Below are positions 1 through 7,889 of a DNA stretch of 64,000 nucleotides, piece by piece. The notes below the pieces were generated by a model, which did not search any database, had not been told where the DNA came from, and was given only the letters and a program-made list of their open reading frames with translations. The position numbers were made by a program, and so were the translations under genes. Source of the DNA: Nonomuraea glycinis (GTDB lineage: Bacteria > Actinomycetota > Actinomycetes > Streptosporangiales > Streptosporangiaceae); the NCBI RefSeq assembly GCF_014646515.1, contig NZ_BMNK01000008.1, forward strand, positions 1 to 64,000, given 5' to 3'. How positions within the stretch are numbered: the first letter of the stretch is position 1; each line of letters opens with the position of its first letter.

Positions 1-3
1 CTC

Positions 4-42
4 GATCATGTGGCTGAAACTCCTCACCTCAACCACATGATC
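4..42. repeat. Inverted repeat, 10-bp perfect arms
   Basis: GATCATGTGG at 4-13 pairs perfectly with CCACATGATC at 33-42 across a 19-nt spacer. It could be a terminator or the end of a mobile element lying to the left of the window. No gene is visible before 173, so the role is unknown. Confidence 0.5.
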
Positions 43-158
43 CGAACTCTAAACAGCTCCTAGGGCGGCGGTCCGGTCAGCGGCCGTTTCTCTGGAGGTC
101 CTCGGCCACGTGCGGCGGGTGGCCGAACCTGGCCTGCCGTACAGAGTTTTCAGAACGT

Positions 159-204
159 GAGGCTCTGGACGATCAGGATACGAGGCTCTGGACGATCAGG
201 ATCA
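159..204. repeat. 23-bp tandem duplication at the 3' end of the TauE gene
   Basis: Two adjacent 23-bp copies (159-181 and 182-204) are identical except for their last two bases. The copy nearer the gene contains its final codons. Because 23 is not a multiple of three, the duplication replaces the ending QSLTF by QSLVS; the older ending is still readable beyond the second copy. Confidence 0.85.
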
Positions 205-898
205 GGGCCGAGAGGGAGGCCACCACGAGGACGGCCGCCCGCACCTTGCCGCCGTCCAGATAACGGCGCAGCGGCCCGGACACCAGGAATCCGGCGATCA
301 TCGGCACGATGAGGCAGGCGCCGACGGCGAGCGCCCGAGCCGGCAGGTGGTCGACCAGGGCCAGGATGGCGAGCGACTGGGCGGCGCTCAGGAAGAAGAA
401 CATCGCCAGCGTCGCCCGGATCTCCGGCCCCTTGGCCGTCTGGTAGATCAGCGCGATCGGCGGCCCGCCGATGCCCGTCGCCGTGCCGGTGATCCCCGAG
501 ACGAACCCGGCCCCGGTCATCGTGAACCCGTTGCGCGGCAGGCTCACCGCGCGGGCCGTGAGCCCCACTGCCACGAGCACCATGACGCCGACGAGGACAC
601 CTAAGGTGTAGACAGAAATGTAGACCACGATGAATGCACCGATGGCGCTCCCCGGCAGCCTTCCCGCGACCGCGAAACCGATCCCCCGCCAGTCCACCCG
701 CCGCCACTCCGCAGCCAGGGTGAACAGCGGCAACGTCATGTTGACCACCTGGATCGCACCGGGCATCACGGCCGGCTCCAGCAGCACCAGCACCGGCACG
801 GCGACCAGCCCGAGCCCGAAACCCACGGCCCCCTGGACGATCGCCCCCACGAAAACGGCTAAACCACCGATGATCAGGATCAATGCCTCGTTAGCCAT
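173..898 (-). CDS. TauE/SafE (TSUP) family membrane permease
   Basis: A 241-aa, almost wholly hydrophobic protein with about seven to eight membrane segments. Family signatures are visible in both halves: a Gly-rich VQGAVGFGLGLV near residues 22-33 and GITGTATGIGGPPIAL near 135-150. TauE/SafE proteins export or take up sulfite, sulfoacetate or other organosulfur anions across the cytoplasmic membrane; the substrate cannot be read from sequence. The length is typical of the family. The start is the ATG at 898, without an obvious ribosome-binding site. It stands alone, divergent from the toxin-antitoxin pair. The last residues are altered by a 23-bp duplication, probably harmlessly because the change falls at the extreme C-terminus. 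Confidence 0.85.
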   Translation of the reverse strand: MANEALILIIGGLAVFVGAIVQGAVGFGLGLVAVPVLVLLEPAVMPGAIQVVNMTLPLFTLAAEWRRVDWRGIGFAVAGRLPGSAIGAFIVVYISVYTLGVLVGVMVLVAVGLTARAVSLPRNGFTMTGAGFVSGITGTATGIGGPPIALIYQTAKGPEIRATLAMFFFLSAAQSLAILALVDHLPARALAVGACLIVPMIAGFLVSGPLRRYLDGGKVRAAVLVVASLSALILIVQSLVS

Positions 899-1006
899 GC
901 AGGCGAGTCAATCATCTTTACTCTCTGTTGCCATACATGCTGCGAGGGTAACTGAGTGGATGTAGGGTTCGCCCACAGACGTTGACGTAGCTTTGGGAGT
1001 ATGCAG

Positions 1007-1336
1007 ATGAAACCGAAGGCCACGACGATTCGCGTCAGCGTCCAGACCAGAGACAGGATCGCAGCACTGGCGAGAAAGGCAGGTGAACCCATGACCGCGA
1101 TCATCGACCAGGCCATCCGGGAGATGGAGAAGAAGCACCGCTGGCAGCACGTCGCGGAGCAGATCGAGCACACCCAGAGGACGGACCCACAAGGGTGGGC
1201 CGACTATCTAGCCGAATCCCAGCTGGTTCAAGGGCCGCTTCCCCGCTCCAGGCGCATCGCGCCCGAGTGGGAGGGGCTCATCACGTTTCCCGAGGAGAGC
1301 GATGAGGGTAATCCAGGGCGAGATCTGGCTCGCTAA
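1007..1336 (+). CDS. MazE-like antitoxin (ribbon-helix-helix)
   Basis: A small protein beginning MKPKATTIRVSVQTRDRIAAL, the usual beta strand plus helix opening of ribbon-helix-helix antitoxins, followed by a charged C-terminal tail that in this family wraps the toxin. It should neutralise the downstream MazF-like toxin and autorepress the operon. Two in-frame ATGs exist (1001 and 1007); 1007 is preferred because GGGAG at 995-999 lies seven bases upstream of it. The gene overlaps the toxin gene by 35 bp, a normal arrangement for translationally coupled toxin-antitoxin pairs. The family assignment rests on the N-terminal fold pattern and on context. Confidence 0.8.
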   Translation: MKPKATTIRVSVQTRDRIAALARKAGEPMTAIIDQAIREMEKKHRWQHVAEQIEHTQRTDPQGWADYLAESQLVQGPLPRSRRIAPEWEGLITFPEESDEGNPGRDLAR

Positions 1337-1631
1337 CCTGGGCGAGCCGAGTGGTCGCGAGCAGGGCTACCGTCGCCCGGTGCTCGTCATCAGCAACGAC
1401 GACTTCAACACGGCGACCCCTGTGAAGATCATTGTCCCGCTGACCACGACGAATCGGGGGTGGGACAACCACATCCCGATCGGCTGTGAGGGCACCGGCC
1501 TGGACAAGCCGAGCTGGGCCATGGTGGAGCACGTTCGCAGTGTCTCCCCTCAGCGGTTCAGCAGCAGGATCGGCATCGCTTCCGATGAGGTCATCCACGA
1601 GGTCACCGACTGGATCACCGACATGATCTAG
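1302..1631 (+). CDS. MazF/PemK-family endoribonuclease toxin
   Basis: 109 aa with the full MazF/PemK pattern: GEIWLANLGEPSGREQGYRR at the start, then PVLVISNDDFN, IVPLTTTNR and WAMVEHVRSVS. These proteins are SH3-barrel dimers that cut mRNA or tRNA at short sequences when not bound by antitoxin. The Arg of the GYRRPV segment and the Thr of the PLTTT segment match the usual active-site neighbourhood, so the toxin looks intact. The ATG at 1302 has GAGGAG five bases upstream and lies inside the antitoxin gene. A strong hairpin follows nine bases after the stop. Confidence 0.92.
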   Translation: MRVIQGEIWLANLGEPSGREQGYRRPVLVISNDDFNTATPVKIIVPLTTTNRGWDNHIPIGCEGTGLDKPSWAMVEHVRSVSPQRFSSRIGIASDEVIHEVTDWITDMI

Positions 1632-1639
1632 CGGGACTT

Positions 1640-1676
1640 CTGCCACCCGGCGAAATGTTGGTTCGCCGGGTGGCAG
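1640..1676 (+). terminator. Strong hairpin after the toxin gene
   Basis: A perfect 15-bp stem (1640-1654 with 1662-1676) and a 7-nt loop, nine bases after the mazF stop. It has no T tract, as is common for actinobacterial terminators. It insulates the toxin-antitoxin pair from the repeat region to the right. Confidence 0.8.
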
Positions 1677-1881
1677 CCTCATCCTGCCACAGGAGACCGT
1701 CCGTCACCCGCCGGTGGCACAAGCCCTCGCTCCTCTAAGCTGCGTGATCGTGCGCGTCCTCATCCCCCGCAGTTGGCCACTGCTCACGCCGGCCACCCGT
1801 CGGTCTGGATCCGCTGCGACCACGCCGCTCGGCTCCGCCCGAACCGTGCCGCCCGGTTCTCCTTCGGCCACACCGCTCAAG

Positions 1882-1923
1882 TTGGCCCTCTGCTCCCGAA
1901 CGTGGCCCCAGCCCCAAAGTAGC
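1882..1923 (-). repeat. Dispersed repeat, left copy (42 bp)
   Basis: On the minus strand this reads GCTACTTTGGGGCTGGGGCC and onward, matching 15419-15460 (plus strand) with one mismatch in 42. A partial second copy lies at 1961-1983 and shorter similarity occurs at 5308-5330. The stretch 1677-2073 holds no credible gene; this repeat is its only recognisable content. Confidence 0.85.
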
Positions 1924-2073
1924 CCTGGGTGACGTTGGTGACTGTGTGTGGTTGACCTCCTGCTCCCGAACGTGTTCCCAGCCGCCAGGTAGGCCTTGAT
2001 CGCGCTACGGCGCCGTCGTGGAAGTGTCGGGATTGGATGGTTTCCCGACAGGGCGCTCACCTAGGTCTCGCGG

Positions 2074-3249
2074 TCATAGGTCTTCGACGTAGTCGGCGGC
2101 GATGTCGTCGGGTGGGTTGGTGTACAGGCGTAGGTAGCGGTCGTTGGCGTGGCCGAGGCGGCGTTCGAGTTCGGCGCGGTTGTGGCCGGAGGCTTGGGAG
2201 AGCTGGAAGGCGAAGGTGCGCCGGGCGTCGTGCGGGCGCAGGGTGCCGAGTTTGCGGTCAGGGTCGGTGGTCTGGGCGTCGTGCAGGCGGCCGATCTCGC
2301 CGACGATGGTGTTGATCGAGCGGGGTGACAGGCGGCCGTCGGGGCGGCGGGCGGCGATGGAGGCGGCCGACAGCAGCAGCGCGGCCGGGCCGGCGCTGGC
2401 GGCCGCGTCGCCGGGCCGCTCCTGGTCGAGGTAGCCGGCCAGCGCCTGGCGGGCGTCGCGGCCCAGGAACACGGTGCGGCTGGTGCGGCCCTTGCCGCGC
2501 ACGCTGACCAGGTGCGCCTTCTTGGCCTGGCGCAGTCGCTCGGGGTCGGCCGGTTCCAGTTGATCCAGGTTCAGGCCGACCAGCTCCGCGCGGCGCAGCC
2601 CGGTGCCGAACAGCAGGTAGATGATGGCCCGGTCGCGCAGCGGGCGGGCGTGAGCGTGCGCCCGGGGCGTGGCGGCTCCGCGGTGACGGCGGCCCTTGAG
2701 CTCGTGGAAGGTCTCGATCCGGTCCACGACGTTCTTGACAGTGCGCACCTGGGCGGCGGCCAGCGCTCGCGGCTGCGGGGCGGGCAGGGGTAGCGGGACG
2801 ACCTTCTTGGTCGGGTCGCCTTGGCGCAGCAGCCCTTCGGGGGCGTGCGCGGTGATCCAGGTGAACAGCGCCGACAGGTGCGCGAGGTGGTTGTTGACGG
2901 TCGCCGGCGCCATCGGCGCGGACGTGTTGTCGCGGCGGCGGTTGCCGGCGGTGGCCAGGTGGTCGCGCCAGGCGGCGACCTCACGCGGGGTGACGGCCGA
3001 GAGCCGGTCATGCCCGAGACCGCCCGTGATCCAGGCGCCGAAGCGCTCCAGATGCCGGGAGATCTTGGTGGTGACCTCCGCTGAGCGGACTCCGCGCACG
3101 GCCAGATCAAGGTAGCGCTCCGTCCAGGCTGTGAGGCTGTCGTCGGCCGGATCGAGGCGTTCGGAGAGCCCGACCACCTTTCGTGAACTGATTTCGGCGT
3201 GATCCCGCCCGGCGAGCAGAGACGCCGAGCTGGGGGTGGAGGACAGCAT
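2074..3249 (-). CDS. Tyrosine-type site-specific integrase
   Basis: 391 aa with an N-terminal SAM-like core-binding domain (about residues 35-150) and a C-terminal catalytic domain. The catalytic set is visible: Arg in FGTGLRRAEL (about 219), Lys in VRGKGRTSR (about 253), HDARR (about 345), His in RLGHANDRY and the nucleophilic Tyr in RLYTNPP. It should integrate or excise a mobile element by cutting and rejoining at att sites. No tRNA gene or att duplication was recognised beside it, so its own element cannot be delimited. It sits between the dispersed repeat and the sigma-factor operon; it might serve the surrounding island or be a relic. A start further downstream is possible. Confidence 0.9.
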   Translation of the reverse strand: MLSSTPSSASLLAGRDHAEISSRKVVGLSERLDPADDSLTAWTERYLDLAVRGVRSAEVTTKISRHLERFGAWITGGLGHDRLSAVTPREVAAWRDHLATAGNRRRDNTSAPMAPATVNNHLAHLSALFTWITAHAPEGLLRQGDPTKKVVPLPLPAPQPRALAAAQVRTVKNVVDRIETFHELKGRRHRGAATPRAHAHARPLRDRAIIYLLFGTGLRRAELVGLNLDQLEPADPERLRQAKKAHLVSVRGKGRTSRTVFLGRDARQALAGYLDQERPGDAAASAGPAALLLSAASIAARRPDGRLSPRSINTIVGEIGRLHDAQTTDPDRKLGTLRPHDARRTFAFQLSQASGHNRAELERRLGHANDRYLRLYTNPPDDIAADYVEDL

Positions 3250-3302
3250 GGAGCCAGGTTACTTCACGGAAGGGCTCTTTCCTGAAGAGAATCGGCCCGG
3301 CG

Positions 3303-3505
3303 AAAGGTCGTCAGCCCAGGCTGCATGGGTCGTCGGACGCCCTGCCAACGCTGCTCCGCTATCATCTGCTGCCCGAAGGACGCCAACTACTCGACCATCT
3401 TTCCGCGGCCTTGGGGGCGATGCCGCCGGGCGATCCAGAGCTTTTGCTGGACCAGCTTCTCAGCAAATGTGACTTCCGTCTCACAAGGCAACCTGGACAG
3501 CGAAT
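3303..3505 (+). other. Intergenic stretch with a coding-like open tail
   Basis: Between the integrase and the sigma factor one plus-strand frame stays open and reads LPTLLRYHLLPEGRQLLDHL and then GAMPPGDPELLLDQLL, which has protein-like composition. No start codon with a ribosome-binding site and no family could be recognised. It may be a gene remnant or the promoter region of the sigma factor. Confidence 0.2.
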
Positions 3506-4081
3506 ATGCATGGAAGAGGTATGCGATTCGCGATTCAACGAGCGGTGGAAGAACCAGCGCCACCGCCGCAGGGAGTGCCGCCTGCTGCGGCCATGGATGA
3601 GGCTGTCGTGGCCGAACTGTTCCTGACTCAACGGCTGGGCCTGGTCCGGTTGGCGTTCCTGCTGGTGGGCGATCAGGAAACGGCCGAGGACGTCGTCCAG
3701 GACGCCTTTGCGGCACTGCACCGCCGGTGGAGCAGGTTGACCCACCGTGATCGATTACTGCCCTACCTTCGGGCGAGTGTGGTGAACGGATGCCGCATGG
3801 TTCACCGGCGCCGGTCCATCATGAGCAGGTTCACCGGCGATAGGCAGATGCCATTTCGGTCGGCGGAGGCTGCCACGTTGCTCGGAGAGACACGCCGGGA
3901 GGTGTCGGAGGCAGTACGCGCCTTACCTCGCCGCCAGCGAGAAGCCGTGGTGTTGCGTTACTACCTCGACCTGTCCGAGGCAGAAACCGCCGAAGCCATG
4001 GGAATCAGCCGTGGCACGGTGAAATCGACCGTCTTTCGAGCCCTGAAGGCACTCACCGTCAAACTGGAGGGAAATCGATGA
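3506..4081 (+). CDS. ECF sigma factor (SigE-like family)
   Basis: An RNA polymerase sigma factor with region 2 (GLVRLAFLLVGDQETAEDVV, then QDAFAALHRRW) and region 4 (LPRRQREAVVLRYYLDLSEA, then the MGISRGTVKSTVFRAL helix-turn-helix). Region 3 is absent, as expected for extracytoplasmic-function sigmas. The upstream ATG at 3506 gives 191 aa; an internal ATG at 3593 (MDEAVVAELF) sits right at the conserved start of region 2 and is equally plausible. Its last codon overlaps the next gene (ATGA), so the two are translationally coupled. The partner is probably its membrane-bound regulator. Confidence 0.88.
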   Translation: MHGRGMRFAIQRAVEEPAPPPQGVPPAAAMDEAVVAELFLTQRLGLVRLAFLLVGDQETAEDVVQDAFAALHRRWSRLTHRDRLLPYLRASVVNGCRMVHRRRSIMSRFTGDRQMPFRSAEAATLLGETRREVSEAVRALPRRQREAVVLRYYLDLSEAETAEAMGISRGTVKSTVFRALKALTVKLEGNR

Positions 4082-5256
4082 CGTCATGGCTCGAAGATCA
4101 GCTCCGTGATGCCCTCACCGCCGACGCGGAGCAGGTTCGCCCGGAAAACTTGCGCCCTGCCGAACAGGCGGCGCGAACAAAGACCATCGTTCCCAGGCGC
4201 CGGTTCGCCCTGGCGGTTCCGCTCGCGGCCGCACTTGTCGTCGTGCTCATTGGCACAGTCGCCGCCATGGTGGCCGGAACAGGCGGCACGACCCCAACCG
4301 GGCCTGCAACGCAAACCCTTGGTGGTCCGCGTTTCCTGCTGATCGCCGGCAATGACGGCGTGACGGTCCACGACGCCCGCACCGGGAAGGTCGCGAGTCG
4401 ACTCGGGCTGCCCCCGACCCCGGAGGGAAGCTTCCGGGAGCCCGGTGGATATCTGCTCGCAGGCGCCGGCGACGGTGCGACCTTTTATATTGCCCAGAGC
4501 GTGATGTCCCGCGAGACACAGGTAAGCAGCACGAGGTTCTACCGAGCTCGGGTCGATGAACAAGGGAAACCAGCCGAGTTGGTTCGCGATGTGATCCCTA
4601 AGGTGATCGGTACGACAGCGAGCTCTCTTGCCCTTACCAGTGACGGCACTCGACTTGCCTACAGCCTCGACGGCAAGGTGTGCGGTCAAGGTAAAATGTT
4701 GCGCTTCTGCCCCGGGGCCCAGCTCACAGTCGTCGATCTGCCCGCAGGGACGAGACGCACCTGGACGACGGACGCCGCGGGACAGATCAGGAACCTCTCA
4801 TGGGCGGCTGATCGCCGCGTGCTCGGTTTCGTGGTGAAATCCGAGGCCCGGGTCCTGGACGCCGCCGCCGCCGGCACCACGCTCGCCATCAGCCGCGTCG
4901 TGGCCCGAGGACAGGAGGCCAAGGCCTCAGCGATCAGCCCGGATGGGCGAAGCATGCTGATCGGCCGCACCCATCTGTCCGACGGCCGGCAACCGCATCG
5001 CTACACCATTGATGAATATTCCGTCACAGACGGCCGCAAGATTCGCACGCTGCTCAGCGTGGACCGCCACGGCAAGACCAGCGCCTGGTGGAACCTGATC
5101 CGCTATGACGCTACCGGGCGCCACCTGCTGGTCGTGGGGAACTTCTACCCGCTAAGCAGGCTGGACGACGGACGGGTCACCCCCTTGCTCTACCAGGGAC
5201 CTTCAGATCCACAACTCTCGAACTCCTCGCCGCCGGCGATAGAAGCGGCCTGGTGA
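4078..5256 (+). CDS. Membrane-anchored beta-propeller protein, putative anti-sigma partner
   Basis: 392 aa. Residues 1-38 are charged and cytoplasmic, one transmembrane helix follows (about 40-65, FALAVPLAAALVVVLIGTV), and the remainder is an extracellular domain with TolB/WD40-like repeats (for example SLALTSDGTRLAYS, ASAISPDGRSMLIG, RYDATGRHLLVVG). It overlaps the sigma gene by 4 bp. Actinobacterial SigE-like sigmas are often paired with such single-pass proteins, whose short cytoplasmic segment may hold the sigma while the propeller senses the outside. No zinc-anti-sigma HxxxCxxC motif is present, so that role is inferred from coupling only. Confidence 0.7.
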   Translation: MTSWLEDQLRDALTADAEQVRPENLRPAEQAARTKTIVPRRRFALAVPLAAALVVVLIGTVAAMVAGTGGTTPTGPATQTLGGPRFLLIAGNDGVTVHDARTGKVASRLGLPPTPEGSFREPGGYLLAGAGDGATFYIAQSVMSRETQVSSTRFYRARVDEQGKPAELVRDVIPKVIGTTASSLALTSDGTRLAYSLDGKVCGQGKMLRFCPGAQLTVVDLPAGTRRTWTTDAAGQIRNLSWAADRRVLGFVVKSEARVLDAAAAGTTLAISRVVARGQEAKASAISPDGRSMLIGRTHLSDGRQPHRYTIDEYSVTDGRKIRTLLSVDRHGKTSAWWNLIRYDATGRHLLVVGNFYPLSRLDDGRVTPLLYQGPSDPQLSNSSPPAIEAAW

Positions 5257-5445
5257 ATGGCTGCCAGGTGGCCTTCCACTCGGGTCCGCACGATGAGGCC
5301 AAAGTAGCTCTGGGTAATGGCGAGTCAGTGTCCACGAAGCTTCGGCAGTGGAAGTAGATCTTACGATCAGCCGGTGGGTTGGCCAACTCGAACGAGCTGG
5401 CCAGCTGCCGCACATCATGCTTTGTGTAATAGGAAGGCACCGTGT

Positions 5446-6129
5446 ATGACTAACGATCAGCGACATGGCCGTCGACGGCGGGACCGCTCGTATGTGACCC
5501 GGCTTGCGGGGATCGTGGTGAGTGTCCTGGCGGTCGGAGGGGGATTCGGTGCGGCGACCTCCCTCGTCAACGCCATCTCCGGCAGCTTCGCCGACCTTGA
5601 AAGCCGTGCCTACACCACCAGCGGGTGGTCAGGTGCGGAAATCGCGAGCACACTGCTCGACTCCGGCTGGGCTTGGGCGGGTTTGGCGGTAGCAGCGGGG
5701 TGGCTGGTCACACGCACCGAAGAGAGTCGGCCCGTGGCACTGGCGCAAGGCGCCGCCGCTGGAGTGCTGGCCCTGCTCGCGGCCACGGCTGCCTACAGCA
5801 TCGTGGACACCATCCGTAGCGGCGGGCGGTTCCCCTGGTATGAGTCCGAAGTTGTGCGGTGGTTCGCCAGCGTAACCTTCGGAGGGCCTTTGGGTTGCGT
5901 TGGTGCATGCGTCAGGCGGCCGGGCGTGATTGGTTTGCTCGCCAGATTGACGGTGCCGGTCGGCGCCGCTGTCCAGATGGTCGTGCTCCTGCCCGGCAGG
6001 AACGAGGTGATCGAGGCCATCGGCAAGACGGTCGTGTGGATGGCGGCTGCCGTGAGTATTGGCTTCGTCGTGGCCCGTTTCCTCCTGGTGCGACGCCGGC
6101 GCTCTGAGACAGTCGCAAAGTCTCCGTAA
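5446..6129 (+). CDS. Multi-pass membrane protein of unknown function
   Basis: The ATG at 5446 is chosen because AGGAAGG lies at 5431-5437; the frame is open further upstream but without a start signal. The 227-aa product starts with a basic cytoplasmic segment (MTNDQRHGRRRRDRSYVTRL) and has about five to six hydrophobic segments, ending in an Arg-rich tail. No family was recognised. It follows the propeller gene by 190 bp in the same direction; that gap includes a fragment resembling the dispersed repeat (5308-5330), so it probably has its own promoter. Confidence 0.6.
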   Translation: MTNDQRHGRRRRDRSYVTRLAGIVVSVLAVGGGFGAATSLVNAISGSFADLESRAYTTSGWSGAEIASTLLDSGWAWAGLAVAAGWLVTRTEESRPVALAQGAAAGVLALLAATAAYSIVDTIRSGGRFPWYESEVVRWFASVTFGGPLGCVGACVRRPGVIGLLARLTVPVGAAVQMVVLLPGRNEVIEAIGKTVVWMAAAVSIGFVVARFLLVRRRRSETVAKSP

Positions 6130-6254
6130 GGCGAGCTGCAGGAGCATCCGCTGAGGTTCACCGAGCTACGATCTCGTCTTGACGGCGTCACGTAGATGGT
6201 CCTTACCGGGACGCTGTGCGCTCTGGAGCGCGACAGCTTGGTACGCGGCACCGT

Positions 6255-6424
6255 TTACCTCACCGTGCCACCTCGGGGGGAATGCACCCCCATCATGGTT
6301 TTCACACCCAAGTCCAGGTCCGACGTGGCCAGCGTCGCCTCGATTGTGCCTGCGGCCAGTTCCTCGGCCAACGCCAAGATGACCGCGTTGTTCGCCGCGA
6401 ACGCCTCCACCGCCGCCACGTAAT
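6255..6424 (-). pseudogene. Possible 3' remnant of an unidentified gene
   Basis: In the 312 bp between the membrane protein and the Tn3 transposase piece, a minus-strand frame with strong codon bias reads DYVAAVEAFAANNAVILALA and EELAAGTIEATLATSDLDLG before a TAA at 6255-6257. No start was found and the family was not recognised. It may be a gene end left by transposon insertion. Confidence 0.25.
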
Positions 6425-6441
6425 CGAGAGAGCGGGATCGG

Positions 6442-7297
6442 TCAGGCCGCGAGGCCGAGGTCGAGGCGGCGGCCCATGTCGATGTCGATGGTGCCGTACA
6501 GATTGGCGTTGGACCAGAACAGGGGCGAAAGTCCTCGCTTGTCGGCGTCGGTCAGTCGCTGCTGCCAGGCGGGGTCCTTGAGGACGGACTGGACGAGCAG
6601 GGTGTTGATGAAGACCAGTGCGGACTGGAGCAGGTGGAGGCTGAGCATGGAGACCTCCTGGTGCTCCTTGTCGCTGCCGGGGATGGTGCCGGCGCTGCCG
6701 TAGAACAGGTCGGTGTTGGCCGAATTCCAGTTCTCCACGACCTGCAGGCCCTCGTGGATCTCGCGGCGCAGTTCCTGCGAGGCGATGTAATCGGCGACGA
6801 AGATGCTCTTGACCGCCTTGCCGAGTTCCTCGATGGCCTTGTAGGTGGGGTGTTTGGGGCCTCCGCGGGTGAAGCGGCGCAGCACCTGCTCAGCCTCGGC
6901 CGTGCCCAACCGGAGGGCGGTGGCGTACTTGACCATCTGGTCGTACTGCTGGGCGATGATCTCCCAGTCGACGGCTTGTCGGCGACCATGCCGGTCAGGC
7001 AAGCCGGGACCTGGTCATCGGCGTCGGCCCGCGCCAGCTTCTGGCGGGCGATGTTCTTCATCCGCGGCAGCAGCTTGAACCCCAGCAGGTGAGAGAACGC
7101 GAACCCGACCAGGGACTGGCCGTGGGTATCGGTGTACTGGCGATCGATAGTGGCGTCCGTGCAGTGCCGCAGCACGCCCTCCATCATCGCGGCGACCTCG
7201 GAGGCGTTGCAGGAGCGAAGCTGGGAGTAGACGCACACCGATTTCCGGTCGACGTGCCAGTAGATCATGACGCCGTGACCGCCGTACCGGGCGTGGC
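6442..7297 (-). pseudogene. Tn3-family transposase, C-terminal fragment (interrupted and frameshifted)
   Basis: The piece begins HARYGGHGVMIYWHVDRKSV and continues with the catalytic-core signature YTDTHGQSLVGFAFSHLLGF, which carries the second Asp of the DDE triad. After about residue 100 a one-base frameshift near 6975-6990 moves the reading to VDWEIIAQQYDQMVKYATAL and onward to the C-terminus MGRRLDLGLAA. The missing upstream two thirds of the protein is not lost: it lies at 13232-15299 on the same strand, and the two pieces join exactly at the borders of the inserted Tn554-like element. The gene is inactive both through the insertion and through the frameshifts. Confidence 0.93.
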
Positions 7298-7302
7298 ACT
7301 CG

Positions 7303-7324
7303 TTCTCCGGGGGTGACGCTGGCC
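7303..7324 (+). repeat. Left inverted end of the trio element
   Basis: It begins TTCTCCGGGGGTGACGCTGG and pairs, with a 2-nt gap and few mismatches, with the right end at 13212-13231. The shared block CGCTGGCC is perfect. It lies directly inside the 6-bp core. Confidence 0.75.
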
Positions 7325-7480
7325 GGAGGCGCTGATTGTCGTTCATGCGCGCAGCTCAACGGCCTTGTTGCTGAGAGTAGTTGATGCAACGCCTGTGGTG
7401 CAAGGGGCTGATGCTCTTCGGGCCGACTCTGCGGAGATTGCCGTCAAGGCACCGCTCATCAAGCAGCAGCTGACGTCGAC

Positions 7481-7521
7481 CCTATATAGAGTTCGCTAAT
7501 GTACCTATGTAGAATACGAGC
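7481..7521 (+). promoter_or_regulatory. A+T-rich promoter/operator of the first PadR gene
   Basis: Direct repeats CCTATATAG (7481-7489) and CCTATGTAG (7504-7512), spaced 23 bp start to start, lie just ahead of the ATG at 7522. The A+T content contrasts strongly with the surrounding DNA. They are candidate autoregulatory sites for the PadR-like product; binding is inferred. The stretch 7325-7480 between the element end and this site shows no gene. Confidence 0.45.
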
Positions 7522-7839
7522 ATGAGGTTCACGACGCCAACGCTCCTGGTCTTGCAAGCCTTCCTCGCAGACCCCCGAGAAAAGCGCTATGGCTTCGAAC
7601 TTGTCCAGGTGGCCGGCTTGGAGGCTGGCACTCTGTATCCGATCCTGATGCGCCTCGAGGAGGCTGGTTGGTTGGAGAGCTCCTGGGAAGAAGTCGACCC
7701 TCGCGCTGAAGGTCGTCCCCGACGTCGGTACTACCGCCTGACGGCTGTCGGGGAGGAGTCGGCCAGAGTTGCGTTGGCCGCTCGCGCGGCGCGACTTCGT
7801 CTGGGACCCTTGCGGCAACCCGCTCCTGGTGCAGCCTAG
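7522..7839 (+). CDS. PadR-like winged-helix regulator
   Basis: 105 aa beginning MRFTTPTLLVLQAFLADPRE, then KRYGFELVQVAGLEAGTLYP, ILMRLEEAGWLESSWEE and GRPRRRYYRLTAVGEES: a complete PadR winged helix (recognition helix AGTLYPILMRL, wing GRPRRRYYRL). The long C-terminal dimerisation helices of PadR proteins are missing, which places it with the short PadR-s2-like group. It is probably a transcriptional repressor. It lies inside the Tn554-like element on the opposite strand from the recombinases, so it is cargo or a regulator of the element. The ATG at 7522 is the only reasonable start. Confidence 0.85.
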   Translation: MRFTTPTLLVLQAFLADPREKRYGFELVQVAGLEAGTLYPILMRLEEAGWLESSWEEVDPRAEGRPRRRYYRLTAVGEESARVALAARAARLRLGPLRQPAPGAA

Positions 7840-7889
7840 GACCTCCTTATTTTTAATATGCAAGGTGCTTTTTATAGTAATGTTTGGGT

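Noticed and set aside
6196..6423. Plus-strand 75-codon frame before the Tn3 fragment
   Set aside because: The opposite strand has the more protein-like reading and codon bias; this frame has no ribosome-binding site.
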